Shown: one piece after another, positions 44,024 to 53,431 of the stretch
How the letters are laid out: every line of letters starts with the position of its first letter
Position numbering within the stretch: position 1 is the first letter of the stretch
Origin: Photorhabdus cinerea
GTDB taxonomy: Bacteria; Pseudomonadota; Gammaproteobacteria; Enterobacterales; Enterobacteriaceae
DNA: 64,000 nucleotides
Direction of reading: 5' to 3'
Assembly: GCF_011189575.1 (NCBI RefSeq)
Contig: NZ_PUJW01000015.1
Location: 1 to 64,000, forward strand
Program-made: the position numbers and the translations under genes
The notes under the pieces: model-generated
What the model saw: the letters and a program-made list of their open reading frames with translations, nothing else
Database searches by the model: none
Told to the model about the DNA's origin: nothing

Positions 44024-45538
44024 TTATGTTGTAATGTGATGTATATAGGGAGCAGGATCAAAATTGCTATTGCGTTTCCTGAACGTATGAGCAAAATCCG
44101 GCCATACCAGTGTCAGACGCTTATTTCGGGGATCAAGGTACCAGCTTGTACAGTTACCGCTAACCCATACCGTATCTTTAATCTGATTTTGTAATTCAGT
44201 GACATAACGCTCCTGAGCTTCGGGAGAAACTTCAAGGACATAGTTGCTATTTTGCCTGCTGTATTCAATAGCACCAAGAATGTATTCTATTTGAGATTCA
44301 ATTATGTAGATAATTGAGTTATGGGTAAGCGTCGCATTTGGCCCGTTGATAATAAACAGGTTTGGGAAACCTGTAACTGCGGTTGATGCAAAAGCTTCCA
44401 TACCTTGGGTCCAGTGATCTGTGAGGCTAAGGCCATCACGACCATGAACCAGATGGGTATAAGGCGGCTGGGTGGCTTGAAAACCAGTACAAAAGATAAG
44501 TACATCAAGTGGATAACTGTTGCCAGACACTGAGATTGCATTTTGTCCATCAACTTGCTTTAAGGCTGATGTTTCGAGTTGAACGTTATCTCGGAGAAAG
44601 GCTGGATAATAATTATTTGCGGACAGGATTCTTTTACAACCAGGTTCATAATTAGGGGTGAGTTTTGTGCGTAATTCTGGATCGGAGATTTGCTGTTTAA
44701 GATGATTGAAAGCTATACGTTTTAATTCTGCCAAATATTGCGGAATAGAACGGCAAACTGGATATAACGACTCAAAGTGCCAGAATATATCTGAACGAAG
44801 AGCAGGAATAGACTCTGGATCGCGTCGGAACAATTGCTTTTCAGCCTCTGAATAACATCGGTCAGGACGTGGCAGGACGTAGGGGGCGCTGCGCTGGAAA
44901 ATAACGAGTTCAGAGACATTGTTAGCCACTTCAGGAATTACTTGTGCTGCTGAAGCACCCGAGCCAATGATACCTACGCGTTTACCTTGAAGAGGGATGT
45001 GATGTTTCCAGCGGGCTGAATGGAAAACTTCCCCAGTAAAGCTATTCAGTCCTTTAATCTGTGGAATATTTTCATCTGTCAAATGCCCTGTGCCTGCTAC
45101 TAAAAATCGACCACTGAAAACCCCTGTGGTTGTGACAACTATCCAGCGTTCTTCTTGGTTATCCCAGTAAGCTTTTTTAACGTTGGCGCCCAAACGGATA
45201 TGAGGCAATAACCCTTCATCTTTGGCTGTAGCTTGAAGATAGGCACGTATTTCATGTCCTGGTGAAAAAACGTGGGACCAGTCAGGGTTGGGACGAAATG
45301 AGAAAGAATAGAGATGTGAGGGTATATCACAGGCTATGCCGGGGTAAGTATTATCGCGCCAGGTGCCTCCGACATCATCGGCACGTTCGAGAATAAGAAA
45401 ACTGTGCTGAGATCTGCGCTTAAGCCGGGTTCCCATACCAAGGCCAGCAAAGCCTGCGCCGATGATAATAATTTCTACATCAGTGGCCTGCGATATATCT
45501 GTTTGTTGATTATGGTCTGGTGTACTTTTATTCATCAT
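44024..45538 (-). CDS. Flavin monooxygenase, Baeyer-Villiger type
   Basis: The 504-residue FAD/NADPH enzyme has the first Rossmann motif GAGFAGLGMG (about 27-36), the long Baeyer-Villiger stretch GGTWRDNTYPGIACDIPSHL, the short fingerprint FTGEVFHSARW (FxGxxxHxxxW) and a second Rossmann motif GIIGSGASAAQ. Such enzymes insert oxygen next to a ketone to form an ester or lactone. It follows an alpha/beta hydrolase gene by 23 bases in the same transcript, a pairing that suits hydrolysis of the ester formed. The natural substrate is unknown. Confidence 0.88.
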   Translation of the reverse strand: MMNKSTPDHNQQTDISQATDVEIIIIGAGFAGLGMGTRLKRRSQHSFLILERADDVGGTWRDNTYPGIACDIPSHLYSFSFRPNPDWSHVFSPGHEIRAYLQATAKDEGLLPHIRLGANVKKAYWDNQEERWIVVTTTGVFSGRFLVAGTGHLTDENIPQIKGLNSFTGEVFHSARWKHHIPLQGKRVGIIGSGASAAQVIPEVANNVSELVIFQRSAPYVLPRPDRCYSEAEKQLFRRDPESIPALRSDIFWHFESLYPVCRSIPQYLAELKRIAFNHLKQQISDPELRTKLTPNYEPGCKRILSANNYYPAFLRDNVQLETSALKQVDGQNAISVSGNSYPLDVLIFCTGFQATQPPYTHLVHGRDGLSLTDHWTQGMEAFASTAVTGFPNLFIINGPNATLTHNSIIYIIESQIEYILGAIEYSRQNSNYVLEVSPEAQERYVTELQNQIKDTVWVSGNCTSWYLDPRNKRLTLVWPDFAHTFRKRNSNFDPAPYIHHITT

Positions 45539-45561
45539 AGTTCTCCAGAGGGTAAGAGAGA

Positions 45562-46434
45562 TTATGGCTGATCTGTAGGGATAATGGTTCCGGCAGGATA
45601 AAACGAAGGGGCCGTACAGAACTGATCAATAACCTGCACTAACTGGAAAGGGCGTTCATAAATGACTGCGTGTCCACATTCTATCTCTGTATAACGTGCA
45701 TCCTGAATTGCGCCAAAAAGTGCTTTGCTATGGTAGGTAGGAACGATGTGATCATATTTGCAACCAATAATCAGAGTCGTGGCTTTTATGGCAGGAACAA
45801 GTTGGGTGATATCAACTTGGGAATCAAGAGTTATTTGCAATGCATCAAATTCCCCCGGATTGATATTTTCAAATCCGTTTGCCAGTTGGTCTGGAAGCAT
45901 GTTCACATGACAGGGACCTCTGAACGCACAATACATCATAAAGTCTGTAATAGCGGGTGACTGGATTTCATATAACTGATGCCAGACGGCAGCAAATCGT
46001 TTTAGCTGTAAATCTGATTTCATCCATCCTGCGATCAGAACTAAATTACGAATCAGATCCGGACGTTTAGCAGCAACAGCCGCAGCAACGGCAGCGCCTA
46101 AAGAGTAACCTATCAGGGTGACAGACTCTCCTGGGGCTGCTGTTTCAATAACAGCTTCGACCTGCTTTCCAAGATGTTCAAGAGTCAGCATTTCGTCTGC
46201 GTTTACTGGTTGAGTAAAATCCAGTGATATAACCCGGTGTTCTGTAGCAAGTAATTGAAACAGAGAACTGAAATGTATTTGTGTACTTCCGCCAGTACCA
46301 TGCACCAAGACCACAGGATTTTTTTTGTCATTATCCTTAAGCCCCAAGGGTTTAGAGGTGAAAAACTTTACATCCTTTCCATCTACTTTTATAACACTTT
46401 CATTGGCATTGAATTCTTGTTCGGATCTATTCAT
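45562..46434 (-). CDS. Alpha/beta hydrolase, partner of the monooxygenase
   Basis: A 290-residue alpha/beta hydrolase without signal peptide. The oxyanion region is VLVHGTGGS, the nucleophile elbow LIGYSLGAA (Ser near 109), an acid in CKYDHIVP and a His in IECGHAVIYE. It is the first gene of a two-gene operon with the monooxygenase downstream. The likely job is hydrolysis of an ester, lactone or related compound; the substrate cannot be read from sequence. Confidence 0.83.
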   Translation of the reverse strand: MNRSEQEFNANESVIKVDGKDVKFFTSKPLGLKDNDKKNPVVLVHGTGGSTQIHFSSLFQLLATEHRVISLDFTQPVNADEMLTLEHLGKQVEAVIETAAPGESVTLIGYSLGAAVAAAVAAKRPDLIRNLVLIAGWMKSDLQLKRFAAVWHQLYEIQSPAITDFMMYCAFRGPCHVNMLPDQLANGFENINPGEFDALQITLDSQVDITQLVPAIKATTLIIGCKYDHIVPTYHSKALFGAIQDARYTEIECGHAVIYERPFQLVQVIDQFCTAPSFYPAGTIIPTDQP

Positions 46435-47243
46435 AGTAGTTAAACACTCTTGATAAATATGGGTTATGAGGAAACTAAATATAAATGATTAAGTAATTTC
46501 CTTATCATTGCTTAATTAAATTAATAACTAATGCTAGAGTTATTGTCAAACTATAAAATTAAAATAGTATCGTGATTGAATATTTTCATTATTATTATAA
46601 AGTCCAATATTAGGACTTGTTTATATCCTTCATTTTTCAAGTTGCTGCTTTGTTGGCTGCGTTCACTTACCGCCGCGCTGCAATTTGAAATCTATTGGGT
46701 ATATTGTATTTTATAGGTAATTTAAAATTGAAAATAAAATATTAACCTGCTAATAAATATGGAAAAATTATGATTCATATCGTTTGTTAAGTTAGTTAAA
46801 GGAACAAGGGGTATCGACCGGCCATTTAATGTGGTGCTTCTGTCTAGTTAAACGGATAAATTATCAATATATTAAAGGTTTTATATATTTAACTTTTCTC
46901 TAAATTACTTGTTTTGCATTGACAGGTTTTCATCTTCATACCATAGTAATTACATTGAATATAGTCTTTATTTTTCCTGTTTGATTTATTTTTTTGTTGA
47001 ATAATTTAATTTTCTTATTGTTTTTACTTTATTGGTTAATAATTCACATAATTAAGTAAGGCAAGTAATTAGAATCAGGTAAGTAAAATCAGGTAAGAAA
47101 GTACTGTACCGTGTTTTCCTCAATCTGACCGCATTTTGCCAGAGTGCTCGGTCCGGTTTATACAATTCAGAGCATATAATCTGTTTCAGATAAAACTGAA
47201 TGACATCATGAAATGTTTAACACACTTGTTCAGGAGATGAAAA
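46435..47243. other. Long AT-rich intergenic region
   Basis: About 800 bases between divergent genes. Besides the shortened ERIC element at 46624-46703 I find no gene. Promoters for the hydrolase operon (left) and the membrane-protein pair (right) must lie here, but no regulator site is clear. Confidence 0.5.
46624..46703. repeat. ERIC repeat with central deletion
   Basis: In reverse orientation the element keeps both ERIC ends, TATCCTTCATTTTTCAAG with GCTGCTTTGTTGGCTGCG on one side and CCGCGCTGCAATTTGAAATC to TATTGGGTATA on the other. The central CCCAGTCAC/GAGG part, about 45 bp, is missing. It is 80 bp long instead of 127. Confidence 0.82.
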
Positions 47244-47729
47244 ATGTCTACTCAAGCCGTGAATGAATATGCGATAGCAGAAGGTGAAAAACGTGCTATA
47301 CGCACAATTAAACTGTTTATTGCTTTGGGATTTATCGCAGAGTTTGGCTTTCTTTTGATGGGCTTTATTTTATTTCCCGCTAATGGCCCCTTGGTATGGC
47401 GTCTCGTATGGGCTCTTGGTCTATGTGGTATCGGGATGGGCGCTGCTGTTGGGGGGCTGACCTATCTGGTTTCATTTCGTCTTACCCCTGGAAGCACAAG
47501 TGCTTATATCATGACCGCAGTGAGTAGTGCTTTGCTGTTTAGTGTTTGCCAGACTCTTTGTTGGGGATTGGACCACAACGTTGGTCTGAATTATTGGGGC
47601 TCAATAGAAATGCCGTTGCTGTTCCTGATCAAAGGATACACTGCTGCACTTTTGGCCGGCATTCTGGGTAGCTATCTGCTTAATTCTGCAAAAGGTGCAA
47701 GATTTCTCGCTTATCTGAAGGTGTTTTAG
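47244..47729 (+). CDS. Unknown membrane protein, four helices (pair, first)
   Basis: A 161-residue inner-membrane protein with four hydrophobic segments (about 23-44, 53-75, 85-105, 125-145). I do not recognise a family. It begins MSTQAVNEYAIAEGEKRAIR behind AGGAGAT. Its TAG stop overlaps the GTG start of the next gene by one base, so the two products are made together and probably act together. Confidence 0.72.
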   Translation: MSTQAVNEYAIAEGEKRAIRTIKLFIALGFIAEFGFLLMGFILFPANGPLVWRLVWALGLCGIGMGAAVGGLTYLVSFRLTPGSTSAYIMTAVSSALLFSVCQTLCWGLDHNVGLNYWGSIEMPLLFLIKGYTAALLAGILGSYLLNSAKGARFLAYLKVF

Positions 47730-48202
47730 TGAATACAAAATCGAGTTTACCTAACAGTTTTGCCATTTCCGTATTTCTGGCTGTGCTGGCTGCATGTCTG
47801 AATCTTATGTTGTGGCGCACTGATATTCTGGAATTGACACACAATGTCTCACTAAAAGGGTTAATGGCTATTTGGTATATATTAGGATGGGGTTTTGCTC
47901 CGGGTTGCTTGACCGTTCTCGCCATCCATTCAATCAGGGGAAGATTACCTCAGATAACGGGATCGGTGGTCGCCACGTTCATAAGTTTTCTGCTGGTTAC
48001 AGGGATTTGTGGTTTGGTTTATGCCTACCTGACGAACTCTGTTTTCATGCAAATGGCTATGGGCGGGATGGCTGAGCATCATTCGGCTGCAAACAACGGA
48101 ACTATTCTTGGTTTTATTACGATGTTACTACCCAGTTTGTGTGCAACCGTTATTTCAATCATGCATGCTTTTTCGATAAAAGTGGAGAAGTGGTTTGGGT
48201 GA
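47729..48202 (+). CDS. Unknown membrane protein, four helices (pair, second)
   Basis: A 157-residue protein with four hydrophobic segments (about 10-30, 42-65, 75-98, 122-145) and a short HH-containing loop (MGGMAEHHSAANNG) before the last. The start is GTG, overlapping the previous stop (TAGTG). Similar size and topology to its partner suggest a two-subunit membrane complex of unknown function. Confidence 0.7.
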   Translation: MNTKSSLPNSFAISVFLAVLAACLNLMLWRTDILELTHNVSLKGLMAIWYILGWGFAPGCLTVLAIHSIRGRLPQITGSVVATFISFLLVTGICGLVYAYLTNSVFMQMAMGGMAEHHSAANNGTILGFITMLLPSLCATVISIMHAFSIKVEKWFG

Positions 48203-48434
48203 TAAGATCTGATTGGATGTCGCGTTCACTTGTGTTGACTCCTAGAGAAGCTAAATTTGTTCCTCCAATTATTCTAGCTACTCTAGCTTTTCGTTACAGT
48301 TGTGCCTTTAAGCCCAGATAGACATGCCAAAATTTTGACTGACGTGTAAAGAACGTTAGTAACCGACAAATAGACGGAGCAATTTAAGCTGCATTATTTT
48401 CCGCGATTCCGGCTCAGGGTCCCATGTCTGGCCC

Positions 48435-49424
48435 TCAGCTTTCTTTATTTGTACCGGTCTGCTGTGTCTGTATGAATATTTTTCTGTAAACAGAGGGGGT
48501 CATGCCCGTATTTTTAACAAAGGCCCGGCGCATCACATCACTGCTTCTGTATCCGCAAGCTCCTGGTATTGCCTTGAGTGGGAGACTGCCTTCCTCAAGT
48601 AACGTTCGCGCTTTTTCAACACGTGCATTCTCCAGCCATACTCCTGCCTTCATGTTAAGTTCTTGGCGGAACAGGCGTCCCAGATGCCTGATGCTCAGGT
48701 TCATGTGTGTGGCCATGTCTTGTAGGCCACTTATGTCCTGAAGGTTGGCCTGTGCCCAGCGTTGCAAATCCTGAAAAGCAGCTCTCCCGGATAGGGACAA
48801 CTGACTCCTGCGGATAAAGTGTCCCTGACAGACTGGCCGCTTGAAAAACATGACGAGACTTGCTGCCACCTCCATAGCGAGCTCGCGGCCCAGATCCTCT
48901 TCAATCAACCGGAGCGCCAGATCCAGCCCGGATGTCACCCCCGCAGCCGTTCTCAGCGGTCCATCAGCCACATAGAACATGTCCGGTTCAACCGTGATTT
49001 CGGGAAAACGCCTCGCGAGCAGTTCGGCACATGCCCAGTGGGTTGTCACCCGACGCTGTTTCAGCAGTCCGGTCTGTGCCAACAGCAGGGCACCAGTACA
49101 GATGGAGCCGTAACGCTGACTACGATGACATATTTCGATGATAGCAGTTCGCTCCTGTTCTGAAAGGGTATGGTTGTACGCATTAGGCGCGCCAGCCACA
49201 AGAAACGTGTCTGCCGAGTGGCTGGCGGTATGGTTCAAAATCACATCGGCCATCAGCCTAACGCCCGAAGAGGAAGTGATGATGTCTGAACCGGTCGACA
49301 TCACGCTCAGGGAATAGACTTGCCGATGCAATATGCGGTTCGCTTCAGCGAACACGTCTAAGGGGCCTGAGACATCGAGCAGCTGAACGTCAGGCACAGC
49401 CAGTATGGTGATGTTGTGAATCAT
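48435..49424 (-). CDS. GlxA-type transcriptional regulator (DJ-1/PfpI plus AraC)
   Basis: The 329-residue regulator has an N-terminal DJ-1/PfpI amidotransferase-like domain (1-185; ILAVPDVQLLDVSGPLDVF, nucleophile-elbow Cys in SICTGALLLAQTG) and a C-terminal AraC HTH pair (about 225-320; DMATHMNLSIRHLGRLFRQE, IPGACGYRSSDVMRRAFVK). It is divergent from the HD-domain gene by 115 bases and very probably controls it. GC content is clearly above the flanking DNA. Confidence 0.9.
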   Translation of the reverse strand: MIHNITILAVPDVQLLDVSGPLDVFAEANRILHRQVYSLSVMSTGSDIITSSSGVRLMADVILNHTASHSADTFLVAGAPNAYNHTLSEQERTAIIEICHRSQRYGSICTGALLLAQTGLLKQRRVTTHWACAELLARRFPEITVEPDMFYVADGPLRTAAGVTSGLDLALRLIEEDLGRELAMEVAASLVMFFKRPVCQGHFIRRSQLSLSGRAAFQDLQRWAQANLQDISGLQDMATHMNLSIRHLGRLFRQELNMKAGVWLENARVEKARTLLEEGSLPLKAIPGACGYRSSDVMRRAFVKNTGMTPSVYRKIFIQTQQTGTNKES

Positions 49425-49539
49425 TACTCTGTAGAAGTCTTATTTAGTCTTAGTGTCCTGAATCGTCGTTATAAGTTAATTCAGGACGGATGTCATATGT
49501 TTTATGCTCACCCTTCATTTAATCAACCGGAGACAGAAT

Positions 49540-50181
49540 ATGAGTTTTTCAGTTAATAGCGTGAGTATTCCTGATACCCAAATAACTCGTGACGCAACTA
49601 TGTTCATCCGCGATACGGAATCTGACCTGCTTTTTCATCATTCGAGTCGTGTTTACTACTGGGGTGCGCTGGCTGGTCAGCGTCTTGGGCTTAACGTGGA
49701 CCATGAACTGCTCTATGTCGGATGTATGTTTCATGACATCGGCCTGACACATGAGCACTGTAGCTGTGATAAACGATTTGAGGTTGACGGAGCGAATGCG
49801 GCGAAACATTTCCTGCAAGGATACGGAATCGCTCAGGTCGATATTGATAAAGTCTGGACGGCGATTGCCTTGCATACTACGCCGGGCATTCCGGAGTTTA
49901 TGGCGCCCGAAATTGCGCTCGTCACCGCTGGCGTTGAAATGGATGTGTTAGGTATCAATTACGAAGCGTTCAGCGACAGTGAGCGCAGTGCTGTTGTACA
50001 GCAACACACACGCACTGACCACTTCAAGGAAGATATCATTCAGGCTTTTTATGACGGTATCAAGGACAAATCCCAGATAATATCAGGTAATTTCAATACG
50101 GATGTCATACAGGATAAAGAGCCCGGACTTGTTCCCCTCAATATCTGCCACGTGATCCGCAATTCCCGCTGGAAAAACTGA
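49540..50181 (+). CDS. HD-domain hydrolase, cyanamide-hydratase-like
   Basis: The 213-residue protein is an HD-superfamily metal hydrolase: His34 in LFHHSSRVYYW, the HD pair His65-Asp66 in GCMFHDIGLTHEH, and an Asp-type helix later (VDIDKVWTAIALHTTP). This layout is that of cyanamide-hydratase-like HD proteins, though the substrate is not certain. I start at Met 49540, 4 bases after GGAGACAG; the longer frame is unlikely. A GlxA-type regulator is divergent. Confidence 0.78.
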   Translation: MSFSVNSVSIPDTQITRDATMFIRDTESDLLFHHSSRVYYWGALAGQRLGLNVDHELLYVGCMFHDIGLTHEHCSCDKRFEVDGANAAKHFLQGYGIAQVDIDKVWTAIALHTTPGIPEFMAPEIALVTAGVEMDVLGINYEAFSDSERSAVVQQHTRTDHFKEDIIQAFYDGIKDKSQIISGNFNTDVIQDKEPGLVPLNICHVIRNSRWKN

Positions 50182-50193
50182 GTACCTTGCTGT

Positions 50194-50228
50194 GGCTAAC
50201 CTGCTATTCAAGTGCAGGTTAGCCGTTT
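50194..50228 (+). terminator. Terminator after the HD-domain gene
   Basis: An 11-bp perfect stem (GGCTAACCTGC with GCAGGTTAGCC) with a nine-base loop is followed by GTTTTG, 13 bases after the stop codon. Confidence 0.75.
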
Positions 50229-50402
50229 TGAGGCTACAGGAGCAGGCACAGGGAAGATCTGCCTGAAAAACAGATAGGTCGATGCTTTTAAACGAGTTGT
50301 GACCACTTCCTGTAAAAGATAGGGCTGATCCAGACGAAATTCGGCCAGAAGGATAAAGCCTTTCATCTGGCATGGCAGCTCCCTAAACAAGTATCGAGAT
50401 TG

Positions 50403-51587
50403 TCACAACGCCTGCGCACATGCCCAGGCGGAACTCCATGCCCATTGGAAATTGTAGCCACCAAGCCAGCCGGTGACGTCTACCACTTCACCAATAAAAT
50501 AGAGTCCTTTTACTTGATTAGCCTCCATCGTTTTAGATGAAAGCTGGTGAGTATCAATGCCGCCCATTGTCACTTCGGCGGTGCGATAGCCTTCAGTGCT
50601 GTTGGGTTGCACTTGCCATGATTGAAGGCTGGTTACTAACTGCCTTTGCTGAGCTGAGTTAAGTTGTTTAAGCGAGATATCCGGCAGCTGGCCGAGCGTT
50701 TGCAGACATTCCGTCAATCGCTTCGGTAATAATTTTGCCAGAGAATTTTTTACGCTTTGATTTGGGTGAGAACTTCGTTCTTGTTCTAGAAAAGTTTCCA
50801 AATCAATATTTGGAAGTAAGTTAATACTCACAAACTCTCCGGGCTGCCAATAACTGGAAATTTGTAAAATTGCCGGGCCAGAAAGTCCCCGGTGGGTAAA
50901 CAGGATATTTTCTTTGAACTGAGTGCCACTTTCTGCGGTGACAATAGCGGGAACGGATACACCAGAAAGCGTATGAAGTTGTTCTAGTAGTGGCTTATGC
51001 AGAGTAAAAGGGACGAGAGCGGCGCGGGTTGGTAAGATTTTTAGACCAAACTGCTCTGCAATCTGATAACCAAAAGGGGTTGCGCCAAGACCTGGCATAG
51101 ATAATCCACCGGAAGCAATGACAAGTGAGCGGGTACTTACTTCTTTTCCATTAACGGTGATAACGAAACCCTGCTCCTTTTTTTCTACGTGGCTGACTTC
51201 GCAGCGCAGACGGATAGTGACCTGACCGGCTTCACACTCTTTTAGCAACATATCAACTATCTGTTGGGCTGAATCATCACAAAAAAGCTGCCCCAAGGTT
51301 TTTTCGTGGTAAGCAATACCATGACGTTGAACCAGTTCGATAAAATCCCATTGTGTATAGCGGGCTAGTGCAGACTTACAAAAATGAGGATTAGTAGAAA
51401 GATAAGCCGATGGTTCTGTATACATATTAGTGAAGTTACAACGTCCACCACCGGACATCAAAATTTTACGTCCGGCTTTTTTGCCATTGTCCAGAACCAG
51501 CACTCGTAAACCGAGTTGCCCGGCCTGAGCTGCGCAAAACAGACCAGCTGCTCCGGCGCCAATAATAATTGCATCAAATCTTTCCAC
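50403..51587 (-). CDS. yhiN: FAD-dependent oxidoreductase YhiN (BaiN-like)
   Basis: A 394-residue flavoprotein of the HI0933 family. It begins VERFDAIIIGAGAAGLF with a GTG start (51587), which aligns with the E. coli start; upstream codons are poor. GGGRCNFTN and the C-terminal GLYFIGEVVDVTGWLGGYNF are family hallmarks. Its reaction is not firmly known in enterobacteria. In E. coli it is next to pitA, as here, in divergent orientation. Confidence 0.92.
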   Translation of the reverse strand: MERFDAIIIGAGAAGLFCAAQAGQLGLRVLVLDNGKKAGRKILMSGGGRCNFTNMYTEPSAYLSTNPHFCKSALARYTQWDFIELVQRHGIAYHEKTLGQLFCDDSAQQIVDMLLKECEAGQVTIRLRCEVSHVEKKEQGFVITVNGKEVSTRSLVIASGGLSMPGLGATPFGYQIAEQFGLKILPTRAALVPFTLHKPLLEQLHTLSGVSVPAIVTAESGTQFKENILFTHRGLSGPAILQISSYWQPGEFVSINLLPNIDLETFLEQERSSHPNQSVKNSLAKLLPKRLTECLQTLGQLPDISLKQLNSAQQRQLVTSLQSWQVQPNSTEGYRTAEVTMGGIDTHQLSSKTMEANQVKGLYFIGEVVDVTGWLGGYNFQWAWSSAWACAQAL

Positions 51588-51887
51588 TATTTTTCTCTTT
51601 ATAACTGAATAATTTAGTGGGGAATTTCCCCTAACATGTTGCATTTTTGATAAATTTACGGAGAAAAAGCTCCATATGACCTGAATTTGTCAGGTAAACT
51701 TATTTTTTGTCTTAAAATTGTATATTTTTCAAAATATATATAACGATATGATATGTAAAGGATATTCCTGTTTCTTGCTGTTGTCTGATTGTCATAAAAT
51801 CAAAAAAAGTTCATATTTCACTTTCCCCGCTAGCATTTGTCACTGATAATGCGCCGCGTTCATGTCCAACTAACTGGCTTAACGTTT

Positions 51888-53378
51888 ATGCTACATCTTT
51901 TTACTGGCCTGGATTTTCACACCAGCCTCATGTTAGTACTGGCACTGCTGTTTGTGCTGTTTTATGAAGCCATTAATGGCTTTCATGATACCGCGAACGC
52001 GGTAGCAACAGTTATTTATACCCGTGCTATGCGAGCACAGTTTGCTGTCGTCATGGCTGGGGTATTTAACTTTTTCGGTGTTCTTCTTGGTGGATTAAGT
52101 GTCGCCTACGCGATTGTACATTTACTCCCTACCGATCTTCTTCTCAATGTCAGTTCTGCTCATGGTCTCGCCATGGTGTTTTCCATGTTGCTGGCTGCGA
52201 TTGTTTGGAACCTTGGTACTTGGTATTTCGGTTTACCTGCTTCTAGCTCTCATACCCTGATTGGTTCCATCATTGGTATTGGTTTGACCAATGCCATTGT
52301 GACCAGTTCTTCTGTGGTTGATGCGTTGAATGTGCCGAAGATGATACAGATTTTCCTGTCGCTGATCCTCTCTCCTTTAATTGGATTGATTATCGCTGGG
52401 GCAATGGTATTTCTGCTGCGTCATTATTGGAGTGGAACCAAGAAACGCAAACGTATTCATCTGACGCCCGCTGAACGCGAAAAGAAAGATGGTAAACGTA
52501 AGCCACCTTTCTGGACGCGCACTGCGCTAATTCTGTCTGCGGTAGGAGTAAGCTTCTCACATGGGGCGAATGATGGTCAGAAAGGCATTGGTTTGATTAT
52601 GTTGGTGTTGATTGGTGTCGCTCCGGCGGGATTTGTCGTAAACATGAATGCTAATGGTTATGATATTGCCCGTACTTACGATGCTGTTACTCACCTGCAG
52701 CAATATTATCAGCAGCATGGCACAGCGTTATCTCATGCCATTAAACTGACGCCATCGGTAACTGTTGTTAAGAATGAACCGGAAGGGAGATTCCATTGTG
52801 ATAGCACCCGTGCCGTGGTTGTTCTTAATCATACAGAAAGCATATTGAAGGGCATTCAGAGTTACAGTGAACTGAACTCTGAACAGCGTAACAATATGCG
52901 CCGTATGTTGATGTGTATTGCTGATACGGCGGAATCTGTGGCTAAACTGCCGGAAACCAGTGGTGAAGATGCTCGTTTCCTGAATAAACTGCGTAAAGAC
53001 TTATTGCATACTGTTGAGTATGCACCGGTCTGGATCATCATTGCGGTAGCACTGGCTCTGTCTCTGGGCACTTTGGTTGGCTGGAAACGTGTTGCGGTGA
53101 CTATCGGTGAGAAGATTGGTAAAAAAGGCATGACCTACGCGCAGGGTGTTTCAGCTCAGATGACTGCGGCTGTTTCAATCGGTGTTGCGAGTTATACCGG
53201 GATGCCGGTCTCTACTACACAGGTGTTGTCTTCTGCGGTTGCAGGTACGATGTTGGTTGATGGTGGTGGTGTTCAGGGTAAAACAATCAAGAACATCATG
53301 TTGGCCTGGATACTGACATTGCCAGTTTCAATCGCGCTGTCCGGTACTCTCTACTGGTTCGCTTTGAAATTGATTTAA
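51888..53378 (+). CDS. pitA: Low-affinity phosphate transporter PitA
   Basis: PitA imports metal-phosphate complexes with protons. The 496-residue inner-membrane protein (E. coli 499) has the duplicated PHO4 signature: GFHDTANAVATVIYTRAM near the N-terminus and FSHGANDGQKGIG in the middle, with SSSHTLIGSIIG. I start at Met 51888 (MLHLFTGLDFHT), matching E. coli. A hydrophilic loop of about 130 residues precedes the last membrane segments. Confidence 0.97.
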   Translation: MLHLFTGLDFHTSLMLVLALLFVLFYEAINGFHDTANAVATVIYTRAMRAQFAVVMAGVFNFFGVLLGGLSVAYAIVHLLPTDLLLNVSSAHGLAMVFSMLLAAIVWNLGTWYFGLPASSSHTLIGSIIGIGLTNAIVTSSSVVDALNVPKMIQIFLSLILSPLIGLIIAGAMVFLLRHYWSGTKKRKRIHLTPAEREKKDGKRKPPFWTRTALILSAVGVSFSHGANDGQKGIGLIMLVLIGVAPAGFVVNMNANGYDIARTYDAVTHLQQYYQQHGTALSHAIKLTPSVTVVKNEPEGRFHCDSTRAVVVLNHTESILKGIQSYSELNSEQRNNMRRMLMCIADTAESVAKLPETSGEDARFLNKLRKDLLHTVEYAPVWIIIAVALALSLGTLVGWKRVAVTIGEKIGKKGMTYAQGVSAQMTAAVSIGVASYTGMPVSTTQVLSSAVAGTMLVDGGGVQGKTIKNIMLAWILTLPVSIALSGTLYWFALKLI

Positions 53379-53396
53379 TTGTTCAACGGATAATTG

Positions 53397-53428
53397 AAAG
53401 GCGGTATAGGTTAACTATACCGCCTTTT
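53397..53428. terminator. Bidirectional terminator pitA/uspB
   Basis: A 13-bp stem (AAAGGCGGTATAG with CTATACCGCCTTT) around GTTAA is bordered by A and T runs on both sides. It ends both the pitA and the uspB transcripts. Confidence 0.9.
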
Positions 53429-53431
53429 GTT

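Noticed and set aside
50208..50390. 60-codon minus-strand ORF between the HD gene and yhiN
   Set aside because: It ends in the HD-gene terminator and has no recognisable features; a remnant is possible but not supported.
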